Positions 30,741 to 39,330 of a stretch of DNA of 64,000 nt are shown here, one piece after another (position 1 is the first letter of the stretch; each line of letters opens with the position of its first letter). The DNA comes from Mycobacterium stomatepiae. GTDB lineage: Bacteria > Actinomycetota > Actinomycetes > Mycobacteriales > Mycobacteriaceae. Location of the stretch: the NCBI RefSeq assembly GCF_010731715.1, contig NZ_AP022587.1, forward strand, positions 2,790,001 to 2,854,000. The letters are read 5' to 3'. Under the pieces are notes generated by a model. The model did not search any database, was not told the origin of the DNA, and saw only the letters and a program-made list of their open reading frames with translations. The position numbers and the translations under genes were made by a program.

Positions 30741-31730
30741 ATGGACTTCTCGTGTGCATTCGCCACATCATCGGACACCCCGGCCCACGCGGAGCTGGCC
30801 GAAAATCTCGGTTACCGGCGGGCGTGGCTCTACGACTCTCCGGCTCTCTATCCCGACGTGTGGATGATTCTCACCCGTTGCGCGGAGCGCACGTCGCGCA
30901 TCGGCCTCGGGCCTGGGGTGCTCGTCCCGAGCCTGCGCCATCCGATGGTCAATGCCGCGGCGATCGCCGAGCTGGTGAGCCAGGCGCCGGGGCGCGTCGC
31001 GGTGGCCATCGGTTCCGGTTTCACCGGGCGCAATGCGATGGGCCAGCGCGCGATGCCGTGGCGGCGGGTGGCCGAATACGTCCGGTGCCTGCGGGCACTT
31101 CTGGCCGGCGAGGCCGCGGAGTGGGAGGGGGCGAAGATCAAGATGCTGCAGCTGCCCGGTTTTGGGGCGAAGCGGCCGGTCGATGTGCCGATATTGATCG
31201 GCGCCGACGGGCCTAAAGGGTTGGCCGTAGCGGCCGAACTCGGCGACGGCGTGTTCTCGGCGGCCGTACCGCAGCCCGATGCCGCGAAAGCGTGGCGGGC
31301 GTTGCTGTGCTTCGGAACAGTGCTCGACGAAGCCGAGGACCTGACGTCGCCGCGCGTCGCCGATGCCGCCGGGCCCGGCGCGGTGGTGGTCTATCACGCG
31401 ATGTACGAGCGCGGCGGCGCCGCCGCGGTCGACGCACTGCCGGGCGGGCAAGCCTGGCGGGAGAAGGTCGAGGCCCATCCCGAAGACGAGCGGCATTTCG
31501 CGATCCACGAAGGCCATCTGGTGAAAGCCAATCCCAGCGATGAGCCGCATGTTGCCGACGTGATCCCGTTCGCCGCGTCGATGGCGTTGACCGGAACTGC
31601 CGAGCAACTAACGGAGAAGGTTGCCGGGCTCGCCGCGCAGGGCGTCACCGAAATCGTCTACCAGCCAGCCGGATCCGACATCGAGCGGGAGCTCACGGTG
31701 TTCGCGACGGCCGCGGGCCTCGCGGTCTGA
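30741..31730 (+). CDS. LLM-class F420-dependent oxidoreductase
   Basis: A 329-residue luciferase-like TIM-barrel enzyme. Typical signs are the N-terminal GYRRAWLYDSPALYPDVW, the TSRIGLGPGVLVPSLRHP segment, RVAVAIGSGFTGRNAMG and VPILIGADGPKGLAVAAELGDGVF. Such mycobacterial proteins use F420 for hydride transfer to varied substrates. It stands alone after the whiB3 terminator and converges on the thiolase gene with a 3-base gap. No substrate can be inferred. Confidence 0.85.
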   Translation: MDFSCAFATSSDTPAHAELAENLGYRRAWLYDSPALYPDVWMILTRCAERTSRIGLGPGVLVPSLRHPMVNAAAIAELVSQAPGRVAVAIGSGFTGRNAMGQRAMPWRRVAEYVRCLRALLAGEAAEWEGAKIKMLQLPGFGAKRPVDVPILIGADGPKGLAVAAELGDGVFSAAVPQPDAAKAWRALLCFGTVLDEAEDLTSPRVADAAGPGAVVVYHAMYERGGAAAVDALPGGQAWREKVEAHPEDERHFAIHEGHLVKANPSDEPHVADVIPFAASMALTGTAEQLTEKVAGLAAQGVTEIVYQPAGSDIERELTVFATAAGLAV

Positions 31731-31733
31731 GGA

Positions 31734-32942
31734 CTACGCCGTCGACTTCTCCAGGACGTGCACGCCGCAGGCGGAACCGAGTCCGATGACGTGAGCCAGG
31801 CCCACCTTCGCGTCGGCGATCTGGCGTTCTCCCGCCTCGCCGCGCAGGTGATGGCAGATCTCCCACACGTTGGCGATCCCGGTGGCGGCGATGGGATGGC
31901 CCTTGGACTCCAGCCCACCCGACACGTTCACCGGCGTCGAGCCGTCACGCCACGTCGCACCCGAGTTGAAGAAGTCGGCGGCGCCGCCCTCTTCGCACAG
32001 CATCAAATTGTCGTAGTGCACCAGCTCGGCGGTCGCGAAGCAGTCGTGCAATTCGACGAGATCGAGGTCGGCCGGGCCGATGCCCGCCTGCTCGTAGGCG
32101 ATCGTCGCGGCCTTTCGGGTGAGCGTGTTCACATTCGGCAGCACCTGACAGCCTTCTTCGTACGGGTCCGTCGTCAGGACCGACGCCGACACCTTCACCG
32201 CGCGCCGGCGCTGCTCGAGCGACAGTGACTTCAGGGTCTCGCCACTGCACACGACGGCGGCCGCGGCGCCGTCGCAGTTCGCCGAGCACATCGGGCGGGT
32301 GTTCGGGTACGCGATCATCACGTCGTTCATGATCTGCTCGAGAGTGAACCGTTTCTGGTACGACGCAAGCGGATTCAGCGTGGAGTGGGCGTGGTTCTTC
32401 TCGCTGATCTTGGCGAACAACTCGAAGCTGGTGCCGCCGTACTTGTGGCCGTACTCGACCCCGATCTGAGCGAAGACGCCCGGCATCGTCTCGGTCCCGA
32501 TCCGGCCGTCGATCCCCGCCACCGCGCCGTAGCGGCCGGCCGGCGTCCAGGTGTCGGCGTCCTTTGTCATGGAACCGCCCGCCAGCAGACCGGCACCCGC
32601 GAGCTTCTCGACACCGACCGCCAGGCCATAATCCACCTCGCCGGCCTTGACGGCCATGATGGCGGTGCGCAGCGCCGTGGCGCCGGTCGCGCAGGCATTG
32701 GCGACGTTGTACACAGGGATGCCGGTCTGGCCGATTTGTTTCTGAAGCTGTTGTCCGACACTGGCATTCGCGTTCATCAGGTTGCCCGCGGCGATCACGC
32801 CGATGTCCGCCATCGTGACGCCCCCATCCGACAGCGCGCCCATGGCAGCCTCGGCCGCCAGGTCGACGGTGTCGAGTTCGGGGTGCTTGCCGAACTTGGT
32901 CATCTGGATGCCGAGGATCCAGATCTCATCGCTTGCGCTCAT
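31734..32942 (-). CDS. Thiolase/lipid-transfer-type acetyl-CoA acyltransferase
   Basis: A 402-residue thiolase of the SCP-x/Ltp type. The active-site Cys is in NACATGATAL, His in LHDCF and SKGHPIAATG, and the second Cys in GLGSACGVHVL. Such enzymes cleave or condense acyl-CoAs, often in sterol or fatty-acid side-chain breakdown. It follows the OB-fold/zinc-ribbon gene on the same strand by 11 bases; the DUF35-thiolase pairing is known in mycobacterial cholesterol and lipid degradation. Length and motifs are complete. Confidence 0.9.
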   Translation of the reverse strand: MSASDEIWILGIQMTKFGKHPELDTVDLAAEAAMGALSDGGVTMADIGVIAAGNLMNANASVGQQLQKQIGQTGIPVYNVANACATGATALRTAIMAVKAGEVDYGLAVGVEKLAGAGLLAGGSMTKDADTWTPAGRYGAVAGIDGRIGTETMPGVFAQIGVEYGHKYGGTSFELFAKISEKNHAHSTLNPLASYQKRFTLEQIMNDVMIAYPNTRPMCSANCDGAAAAVVCSGETLKSLSLEQRRRAVKVSASVLTTDPYEEGCQVLPNVNTLTRKAATIAYEQAGIGPADLDLVELHDCFATAELVHYDNLMLCEEGGAADFFNSGATWRDGSTPVNVSGGLESKGHPIAATGIANVWEICHHLRGEAGERQIADAKVGLAHVIGLGSACGVHVLEKSTA

Positions 32943-32953
32943 CGTTTACTCCT

Positions 32954-33352
32954 TTACGCGACGGGCTCGAAGCCGAATCCGATTGCCTCGGTACCCGCCG
33001 AGTCGGTGCCGATCGGGTGGGTGGCCAGACGTACTTTCATGCCGTCGAAGACGTGCTCGGGATCGGGCTCGACGTTGATGAGGTTGGCGCGCACCTGAGT
33101 TCCGTCGCAATCGACCACCGCGGCCACGAACGGGGTCGGAATCCCGGGCGCCGCGAATGCCACGATGGTGAACGCGCGCACCGTGCCCTCGGTCGCGACC
33201 GCGACGGTGGTGAATTCGGTGGCAAAGCACTTGGCACAGGCGTTACGCCGGTCGAAGTACCTGGCACCGCAGTTGACGCATTCGTGCGCGACCAAATGCG
33301 GATGGTCGCCGTCGAGGACCAGATAATCGACGAGCGGGATCTGCCCGGCCAT
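32954..33352 (-). CDS. OB-fold, zinc-ribbon (DUF35) acyl-CoA-associated protein
   Basis: A 132-residue protein with a rubredoxin-like zinc ribbon, CVNCGARYFDRRNACAKC, followed by an OB-fold domain (FTTVAVATEGTVRAFTIVAF). DUF35 proteins associate with thiolases or acyl-CoA hydratases as accessory subunits. The ATG at 33352 has a GGAGGT ribosome site. It precedes the thiolase, and I infer a complex between the two. Confidence 0.88.
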   Translation of the reverse strand: MAGQIPLVDYLVLDGDHPHLVAHECVNCGARYFDRRNACAKCFATEFTTVAVATEGTVRAFTIVAFAAPGIPTPFVAAVVDCDGTQVRANLINVEPDPEHVFDGMKVRLATHPIGTDSAGTEAIGFGFEPVA

Positions 33353-33418
33353 ACGCACCTCCATCGTTGGTGTCCTCGACGTTATCGCTAGGCCGCCGAC
33401 CCCGATAGCGTGGGCCGC

Positions 33419-33853
33419 ATGACAACGACCGAGGGCACGGTGACCGTCGCGGAGACCGGCACCGGAACGTACACACAAGAGATCACCGCCGGACACCACC
33501 GGCTCGTTGCCGATGAGCCACCGCCGACCGGCGACGACGCCGGGCCCACGCCGTACGACCTGCTACTGGCCGCGCTGGGTTCGTGTACCTCGATGACGGT
33601 GCGGATGTACGCCAAACGCAAGGGCTGGCCGCTGGAGCATGTTCGAGTGACGTTGCGGCACTCGCGCATTCATGCGCAAGACTGCGCCGAGTGCGAAACC
33701 AAGAACGGATGGATCGATCACATCGATCGGGAGATCGAGTTGACCGGCGACCTCGACGAGGCGCAACGGGAGCGGTTGTTGCTCATCGCCGAGCGCTGCC
33801 CAGTGCATCAGACCCTGACCTCGCAAGTCCGGGTCGCCACGTCATTGCGGTGA
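33419..33853 (+). CDS. OsmC/Ohr-family peroxiredoxin-like protein
   Basis: A 144-residue OsmC-family protein. The two reactive Cys are in [19 protein letters not shown] and ERCPVHQTL, as in organic-peroxide-reducing members. The acidic stretch [18 protein letters not shown] is unusual and adds two further Cys. It is divergent from the DUF35 gene by 66 bases and overlaps the convergent membrane-protein gene by 12. It likely detoxifies lipid peroxides. Confidence 0.87.
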   Translation: MTTTEGTVTVAETGTGTYTQEITAGHHRLVADEPPPTGDDAGPTPYDLLLAALGSCTSMTVRMYAKRKGWPLEHVRVTLRHSRIHAQDCAECETKNGWIDHIDREIELTGDLDEAQRERLLLIAERCPVHQTLTSQVRVATSLR

Positions 33854-34333
33854 CGGCCGCGCTGATCCCACCACGACATATCCGAGGGACAGGACGAGCA
33901 CGGCGAATTTGATCAGGGCGGCGGTCCGCGCGCGTCGAGAGTTCTCGGCGACGCGGGTTCCGTTGAGTACCTTCAGCAGCGAGACGCCCTCGATCGCGTC
34001 GCCGGCGACGGCAACACCCACGACGGCGGGTACGGCAGCGGGGTGGCCGAGCCGCCGACGGGCCCATTCCACGAGTTGAGCCGTGAGGATGCCGTAGGTC
34101 GTCATGTAGCCGAAGTCCAACCAGGTGGATATCCGCGCGGCACGCCGGCCGTCGCTGCCCCAGCGGGCCATGATGGCCTCGGCCCGAGAAGCGTTGCCGG
34201 CCAGCTCAAACGGAATGATGCCCGGACCTCCGGTGCGACGCATGCGCCGTTCCAGCACGAGCATCACCGCGCCGTAGGCAACGAACGCCAGCGCCGACGC
34301 GCCGAGCCGATGGGTTAGTGCGCGACTCGTCAT
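33842..34333 (-). CDS. Integral membrane protein of unknown function
   Basis: A 163-residue protein with about four hydrophobic segments: near residues 8-28 ([15 protein letters not shown]), 70-90 ([17 protein letters not shown]), 98-120 ([21 protein letters not shown]) and 140-160 ([17 protein letters not shown]). I do not recognise the family. The ATG at 34333 is chosen over a longer frame start at 34357. A 219-base gap with no convincing gene separates it from the SnoaL-like gene. Confidence 0.65.
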   Translation of the reverse strand: MTSRALTHRLGASALAFVAYGAVMLVLERRMRRTGGPGIIPFELAGNASRAEAIMARWGSDGRRAARISTWLDFGYMTTYGILTAQLVEWARRRLGHPAAVPAVVGVAVAGDAIEGVSLLKVLNGTRVAENSRRARTAALIKFAVLVLSLGYVVVGSARPSPQ

Positions 34334-34552
34334 CGAGGTCCACCTTCGTTTCGGCACCCGTTAAGCGGGCAATTCGGGCCTAGGAATAAGCGCGTATCCT
34401 GCGCCGTCGCGTCGCTGACTGCAACCATTGCACCGCATGCGCGAACCAGCACCCCGACCACCACCGCGTCGATGCTGACGCCGACCACGACGACTCGGCC
34501 GGGCCTTCCGCCCGGCACCTGATCGCGGTTTTGACGACCAGTCCGAGACCGG

Positions 34553-34954
34553 CTAGTCCCGGCTGATCTGCTGCAGCACGGCGCCCATCTCGGCGAGGTC
34601 CCAGACCTCAGCGAACTTGCCCTCTTCGACGCGGTACAGGGTGAACTCCGAGATGCTCACCCGGCGACCGGTCGGCTCGACGCCCTGGAAGACGCCGCGA
34701 TGGGTGCCGGTGACGGTGAAGTGGACCGAGATGTATTCGTCGTCGACGACGAGGTGCCGCATGTCCCAATGCCAATCCGGAAAGGCCGAGACGATCGGCG
34801 CGAATTGCGCCGCGACGGCGGCGGGGTCCATCGCAGCGTCGTTGACCTTGATGGTCGGGGTATAAAACGCCGCCATGCCGTCGAAATCGTGCTCGTTACA
34901 GCACTTCAGATAGGCCAGGTACAGAGACCGGTAATCCTGCGGCAGACCGCCCAT
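34553..34954 (-). CDS. SnoaL-like/NTF2-fold protein
   Basis: A 133-residue small cone-fold protein with the pattern YLKCCNEHDFDGMAAFYTPTIKVND, AFPDWHWDMRHLVVDDEYISVHFTVTGTHRG and ISEFTLYRVEEGKFAEVWDLAEM, as in SnoaL-like polyketide cyclases and ester-cyclase proteins. The ATG has a strong GGAGGAGGAG ribosome site. The open frame continues upstream through a truncated copy of an F420-oxidoreductase 3' end (34990-35199), so a longer call would be a false fusion. Whether it catalyses anything is unknown. Confidence 0.8.
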   Translation of the reverse strand: MGGLPQDYRSLYLAYLKCCNEHDFDGMAAFYTPTIKVNDAAMDPAAVAAQFAPIVSAFPDWHWDMRHLVVDDEYISVHFTVTGTHRGVFQGVEPTGRRVSISEFTLYRVEEGKFAEVWDLAEMGAVLQQISRD

Positions 34955-34989
34955 GCTCTCCTCCTCCCCGACCGCGGCGAGCGGCCCGA

Positions 34990-35199
34990 GTACTTCTCCG
35001 ACCCTAGTGACAAGCCCGGTTGTGTAGCCGCGGGTCGGAAGGTTGACGATCACGCCGTCGAGGCCCACGTCGAGCACGCGGCGCTTGATCTCGTCGGCCA
35101 CACCTGGTCCGGACTGCCGACGACCACCCGGCCACCGCGCGCCTCGCCGATGTCGCGCGGCGCATCCGCCAGCACGACGGTCAGCAATGTGCTGGTCTC
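34990..35199 (-). pseudogene. Fragment of an F420-oxidoreductase gene, duplicate of 37941-38148
   Basis: About 210 bases closely match the 3' end of the intact LLM gene at 37918-38835. The translated pieces share VADEIKRRVLDVGLDGVIVNLP and GEARGGRVVVGSPDQV with it. The fragment carries a two-base CA insertion near 35099-35102 that shifts the frame, and its own stop codon is lost, so it is decayed. The right-hand edge coincides with the stop codon of the FAD monooxygenase. Confidence 0.85.
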
Positions 35200-36406
35200 A
35201 GGTCGCGTGGACGTCGGGAGTGCGGACGTGCTCGGGGCGGAAGCCGCGCCCGACAAAAATCGGCGGAATCGCTTGCAGCGGGCCCCATCCGATGATCTTC
35301 GGAATCTGGATCGGGGACAGGTCACCGCTCAGATTGGGCGCGACCGCTTTGTCCTGCACCAGCACCTGAGCCGCCTGGATGATCCGGGTGGGCAGCTCTC
35401 GACGGCGCTGCACCTTGGCCAGGTTGGCGTCGGTCACCCGGCCTTCGCGCAGCGGCTCGCACAGGATGTTGGCCGCGGCCACGGCGTCGGCGACCGCGAG
35501 ATTGATGCCGACCCCACCGGCCGGTGACATCGCATGCGCGGCATCGCCGATACACAGCAGCCCAGTACGCCACCAGCTCTCAAGCCGGTCCACCCGCACG
35601 TCGAGCTCGCTGGTGTCGTCCCACGAGGTCAGACCGTCGACGTGCTCCCGCAGCCGAGGTTGCGCGGTGACGATCCGCTCCTTGAACTCCTCCAGCGATC
35701 CACCCCGAGGGCTGGCTCCCTTCGGCATCAGATAAGCGACCTGCCAGTAGTCGCCGCGATAGATCATCGCCATCATCAGGCCCTTGCGGACCACTCCGAA
35801 CAGTTCCCGAGGGTCACCGGGACGCCATTTCAGCCGAAACCACAGCACGTCCATCGGAGAATGCGCGGCAGCGATCTGCAACCCCGCCGCCGTGCGCACC
35901 GCGGACTTGCGGCCGTCGGCTGCTACCACCAACTCGGCCCGGACCTCCAGATCCGGCGTGCGCACACCGACCACCCGATCGCCATCGAAGATCAGGTCGG
36001 TGACCTCCGCGTTCCTGATCAAGGTGAATTCCGGATAGGCAGAAGCCTTTTCAGCGAGGAAGTCGAGAAAATCCCACTGCGGCATCATGGCGATGTAGGG
36101 CTGCTTGAAGCCGAGCCATTTGAGCACCGTGAAGTTGCCCAGGGTGCGAATCGAGCCGCCGGTATCGAAGGCAAGACGGTCGATCTTGGTGTGCGGCAGC
36201 TTCAGGAACTCGTCGATGTATCCGAGCTCGTCCATGATCCGCAGGGTGGTCGGGTGCACGGTGTCGCCGCGGAAGTCGCGCAGGAAGTCGTTGTGTTTTT
36301 CCAAGACGACAACCCGAATTCCGGCGCGGGCGAGCAGCAGAGCGTGGACGAGGCCCGCGGGCCCGCCACCGGCGACACAGACCTGGGTCTGGACAACTTG
36401 TGTCAT
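35198..36406 (-). CDS. FAD-dependent aromatic monooxygenase (PheA/TfdB or UbiH-like)
   Basis: A 402-residue flavoprotein hydroxylase. FAD-binding GxGxxG region VCVAGGGPAGLVHALLLARAG, the DG motif LVVAADGRKSAVR, and the GD motif LLCIGDAAHAMSPAGGVGINLAVADA. The ATG at 36406 is preferred over a longer frame start. The gene is divergent from the double-HTH TetR regulator, whose operator-like palindrome lies 40-55 bases before the start, so that regulator probably controls it. Its stop codon lies at the edge of a duplicated sequence, so the extreme C-terminus could have been altered. The substrate is unknown, possibly a phenolic or quinone-type compound. Confidence 0.85.
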   Translation of the reverse strand: MTQVVQTQVCVAGGGPAGLVHALLLARAGIRVVVLEKHNDFLRDFRGDTVHPTTLRIMDELGYIDEFLKLPHTKIDRLAFDTGGSIRTLGNFTVLKWLGFKQPYIAMMPQWDFLDFLAEKASAYPEFTLIRNAEVTDLIFDGDRVVGVRTPDLEVRAELVVAADGRKSAVRTAAGLQIAAAHSPMDVLWFRLKWRPGDPRELFGVVRKGLMMAMIYRGDYWQVAYLMPKGASPRGGSLEEFKERIVTAQPRLREHVDGLTSWDDTSELDVRVDRLESWWRTGLLCIGDAAHAMSPAGGVGINLAVADAVAAANILCEPLREGRVTDANLAKVQRRRELPTRIIQAAQVLVQDKAVAPNLSGDLSPIQIPKIIGWGPLQAIPPIFVGRGFRPEHVRTPDVHAT

Positions 36407-36445
36407 GGTGTGCTCCTGATGAAGTTTTGGAATACACTTGCAGGC

Positions 36446-36461
36446 TACATGGGGTAATGTA
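36446..36461. promoter_or_regulatory. Palindrome in the monooxygenase/TetR intergenic region
   Basis: TACAT-GGGGTA-ATGTA is a perfect 5-base inverted repeat; ATACA at 36432-36436 and TGTAT at 36458-36462 form a wider one. It is placed for a TetR operator controlling both divergent genes. Confidence 0.5.
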
Positions 36462-36484
36462 TCACGTGCGCGGAGGAGCTGGTA

Positions 36485-37285
36485 ATGGCCCGATCGGTAT
36501 CGACGCCACAAGTGGTGGAGGCCGCCCTGCGCGCCGCAGAAAAACTGGGCAGAGACGTAGCCGACGTTCCCGTCGCGATGATCGCCGAAGAGGCCGGCAT
36601 CTCACGCAGCACCCTGCTGCGGCGTTTCGACGGTTCACGCACCGCCCTGAACGACGCAGTTCGCGCCGCCGGCGTCGACCCCGGCGGCTTACCCCCGGTT
36701 CGCACCCGGGCGGTGGCTGCCGCGGCAGCATTGATCAGTGAATCCGGGCTTGCCGCAGCAACATTGGAAGCCGTCGCCGCTCGCGCAGAATGCTCGGTGT
36801 ACAGCCTGCATGCGGTTTTCGGCGGGCGTGACGAGTTGATGCGAGCGGTGTTCGAACAGCACAGCCCAATCCTCGACATCGAGGACTACCTGGCGCACCC
36901 CAGCGATGACCTGCTCGAGATGGTGCGCGGCTTCTATCGGACGGTGGCGAACGCGCTGAGCCGCGAACCCCGGGTTGCCCCAGCCATTTTCGCCGAGGCC
37001 TTCGCTCGGCCCACCAGTCCCGCTGTGCAATCCCTGGCGGCCTACGGTCCGCCGCGGCTGCTCGCGGTGTTGGGCCGCTGGTTCGACGCCGAGATCCGTG
37101 CCGGACGTATTCGCGACCTACCCCTGCCCCTGCTGGCCCAACAACTGTTGGGCCCCATCATGATTCACATGCTTACCCGGCCGGTGCTGCCGAATGTGCC
37201 CAGGTGGTCGATGCCAGACGTCGACACGGTCTGTGACGTCTTCGCCGAGAACTTCGCGCGCGCCGTCACGACCTCGCGTCGCTAG
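36485..37285 (+). CDS. TetR-family regulator with two N-terminal HTH regions
   Basis: A 266-residue regulator that shows two helix-turn-helix stretches in tandem: the first at about residues 28-47 (VPVAMIAEEAGISRSTLLRRF) and the second at about 88-112 (AATLEAVAARAECSVYSLHAVF, then GGRDELMRAVF). The rest is a helical ligand-binding and dimerisation domain. TetR proteins usually have one HTH and about 200 residues, so the extra one is unusual. GGAGGAG precedes the ATG. It is divergent from the FAD monooxygenase, which it probably represses. Confidence 0.8.
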   Translation: MARSVSTPQVVEAALRAAEKLGRDVADVPVAMIAEEAGISRSTLLRRFDGSRTALNDAVRAAGVDPGGLPPVRTRAVAAAAALISESGLAAATLEAVAARAECSVYSLHAVFGGRDELMRAVFEQHSPILDIEDYLAHPSDDLLEMVRGFYRTVANALSREPRVAPAIFAEAFARPTSPAVQSLAAYGPPRLLAVLGRWFDAEIRAGRIRDLPLPLLAQQLLGPIMIHMLTRPVLPNVPRWSMPDVDTVCDVFAENFARAVTTSRR

Positions 37286-37890
37286 CCGGCGTCGGCCCGC
37301 GCGCACAGCACGGCCCGCCGGCGCTCGCCGTCGTCGTCGACGATCGGGGCGGGGTCGGCCACGCCGCTGAACGGCAGCGCCGCCGCGACGTCGTCGGAGT
37401 AATGATGCGCTGCCACTTGCGTGTTCAGGGAGCAGTCGGCGACCAGCGTTGCGCCCGGCGTCAGAACCCGGCGCCATTCGGCGAAAGCCTTCTCGGGTTC
37501 GACCAGGGTCCAAATGAAGTGCCGGGCCGTCACGGCATCGAAACCGGCATCGGGGAAAGGCAACCGTTCGGTCACGCCCTCCACGAAGGTGATGGCCATC
37601 CCGCGCTCGACGGCCTTGGCGCGAGCGTGCGCCAGCATTGCCTGCGACGCATCGAGTCCGGTCACCTGGTGACCGAGCTCGGCCAGCAGCAGCGCGACGA
37701 AACCCGTACCGGTCGCGATGTCGAGCACCCGGGAGGAGGGAGGGATCGCGCCCAAGGCTCCCGTCCATAACTGACGTTCGGCCTCGGAGAAGATGCCGTG
37801 GGCATCCTTCTGGTCGTACCGGGCGCCCTCCTCTTCCCAGAAGGCGCGGATCGCGCTGCGCGCGGTTGTCGGGGAAGCTTTCGGCGACAT
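37282..37890 (-). CDS. SAM-dependent methyltransferase
   Basis: A 202-residue class I methyltransferase: SAM loop VLDIATGTGFVALLLAELG, acidic ribose residue in VTGLDASQAMLAHARAKA, and LPFPDAGFDAVTARHFIWTLVEP. It matches the UbiE-like group of small-molecule methyltransferases. It converges on the TetR gene with a 4-base overlap and follows the LLM oxidoreductase on the same strand by 27 bases, so the two may be co-transcribed. Substrate unknown. Confidence 0.82.
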   Translation of the reverse strand: MSPKASPTTARSAIRAFWEEEGARYDQKDAHGIFSEAERQLWTGALGAIPPSSRVLDIATGTGFVALLLAELGHQVTGLDASQAMLAHARAKAVERGMAITFVEGVTERLPFPDAGFDAVTARHFIWTLVEPEKAFAEWRRVLTPGATLVADCSLNTQVAAHHYSDDVAAALPFSGVADPAPIVDDDGERRRAVLCARADAG

Positions 37891-37917
37891 GGGAATTCAG
37901 CCTAGTCCCCGAGAAGA

Positions 37918-38835
37918 TTACGCGTCGACGCGCGGCCTAAGCACCTCGCCCACCTTGGTGATGACGCCGGGCGTGTAGCCGTGGGTCGGCAAGTTGACGA
38001 TTACGCCGTCGAGGCCCACGTCGAGCACGCGGCGCTTGATCTCGTCGGCCACCTGGTCCGGACTGCCGACGACTACCCGGCCACCGCGCGCCTCGCCGAT
38101 GTCGCGCGGCGCGTCCTCCAGCACGACGGTCAGCAATGTACTGGTCTCCAAAGTTGCCTGGTCCCGGTCGATTTCGGCACAACGTTGCCGGATCACGTCC
38201 AGCTTGTGGGGCAGTTCGTCGATATCGGCTATCACGTTGAGGTGGTCGGCGTAGCGGGCGGCCAATCGGAACGTCTTCTTCTCACCGCCACCACCGAGCA
38301 TCACCGGAATGTGGTCTCGGTAGCGGGGCTCGTTGATCGCGCTCTCGGTGCGATACCACTTCCCGTCAAAGGTGGGCCGGTCCCCGTGCAACATGGGGAC
38401 GATGATCTGCAGCGCCTCCTCGAGCTTTTCGAACCTTTCGGTGAAGGAGTCGAAGTCGAAGCCCAATTGCCGGTGCTCGAGCTCGAACCAGCCGGCTCCG
38501 ATACCGAGGATGGCCCGTCCCGCACTGACGACGTCCAGCGTCGTGATCGTCTTGGCGAGCAGGGTCGGGTTGCGGTAGGTATTGCCGGTCACCAGCGTCG
38601 ACAGCTGCACCCGCTCGGTCACCGAAGCCAAAGCTCCCAGCGCGGTATAGGCCTCCAGCATCGGTTCGTCGGGTTCACCCAATCCCGGCAACTGGTAGAA
38701 GTGGTCCATCAGCAAAACGGTGTCGAAACCGGCCGCCTCGGCTTCTTCGACCTGCGCCTTGACCGCGGGAAACAGTTCAGCGACGGACGTGCCATAGGAG
38801 AAGTTCGGGATCTGCAATCCAAGTCTGATAGCCAT
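37918..38835 (-). CDS. LLM-class F420-dependent oxidoreductase
   Basis: A 305-residue luciferase-like enzyme: LQIPNFSYGTSVAELF, AGFDTVLLMDHFYQLPG, GRAILGIGAGWFELEHRQLGFDF and IPVMLGGGGEKKTFRLAARYADHLNVI, the last a hallmark of the F420-binding branch. It is the intact member of a duplicated pair; about 210 bases of its 3' end recur at 34990-35199. An LLM gene followed by the SnoaL-like gene may have been the ancestral order before cargo arrived between them. Confidence 0.87.
   Translation of the reverse strand: MAIRLGLQIPNFSYGTSVAELFPAVKAQVEEAEAAGFDTVLLMDHFYQLPGLGEPDEPMLEAYTALGALASVTERVQLSTLVTGNTYRNPTLLAKTITTLDVVSAGRAILGIGAGWFELEHRQLGFDFDSFTERFEKLEEALQIIVPMLHGDRPTFDGKWYRTESAINEPRYRDHIPVMLGGGGEKKTFRLAARYADHLNVIADIDELPHKLDVIRQRCAEIDRDQATLETSTLLTVVLEDAPRDIGEARGGRVVVGSPDQVADEIKRRVLDVGLDGVIVNLPTHGYTPGVITKVGEVLRPRVDA
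37941..38148. repeat. Direct repeat, intact copy of the duplicated LLM 3' end
   Basis: This stretch inside the LLM gene is repeated in the same orientation at 34990-35199, about 2.95 kb away. Between them lie the FAD monooxygenase, TetR and methyltransferase genes. Recombination between the copies would delete them. Confidence 0.85.
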
Positions 38836-38927
38836 GTCCTCCTACAACCGAGCCGCCTCCTCATTGCATTCCGGCTTGGGCAGATCAATCTGCGGCGAAA
38901 GCGGACGGACGCTCATACTGTGCTGAC

Positions 38928-39329
38928 ATGCAGACGACGCTCTTCGCGCTCGGGCTGGTCCTGTTCCTGCTCGGCCTGCTCACCGGGTTCGCCATCCCGG
39001 CATTGAAGAACCCGCGCATGGCGCTGGCCAGCCACCTCGAGGCGGTCCTCAACGGCATGTTCCTGGTGGTGCTCGGCCTGTTATGGCCACACATCCACCT
39101 GCCCGACGCGCTGGGCGTCACCGCGGTCGCGCTGATCGTGTACGCCGCCTACGCCAACTGGGTGGCATCGCTGCTCGCAGCGGCCTGGGGGGCCGGGCGC
39201 AAACTCGCGCCGATCGCGACCGGCGACCATCGAGCCTCCGCGGTCAAAGAGCGGATCGTCAGTTTCTTGTTGGTGTCGCTGTCAGTCGCGATTGTGGCCG
39301 GCATCGGAATCGTGATCGCCGGGCTCTAG
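38928..39329 (+). CDS. Small four-helix membrane protein, possible hydroxylaminobenzene-mutase-like
   Basis: A 133-residue hydrophobic protein with about four transmembrane segments (residues 3-24, 38-56, 62-85 and 110-132). It includes NPRMALASHLEAVLNGMFLVVLGLLWPHI, a pattern I associate with the small membrane isomerases annotated as hydroxylaminobenzene mutase (HabA/HabB). The match rests on length, topology and the ASHLE segment only, so the function is tentative. It stands alone, divergent from the LLM gene. Confidence 0.55.
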   Translation: MQTTLFALGLVLFLLGLLTGFAIPALKNPRMALASHLEAVLNGMFLVVLGLLWPHIHLPDALGVTAVALIVYAAYANWVASLLAAAWGAGRKLAPIATGDHRASAVKERIVSFLLVSLSVAIVAGIGIVIAGL

Positions 39330-39330
39330 G

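Noticed and set aside
34330..34518. Minus-strand reading frame of 62 codons in the gap before the SnoaL-like gene
   Set aside because: No ribosome site, no family resemblance, and it overlaps the start of the membrane-protein gene.
34955..35101. N-terminal extension of the SnoaL-like protein
   Set aside because: The extra residues are the decayed C-terminal end of the LLM gene; a strong ribosome site marks the real start at 34954.
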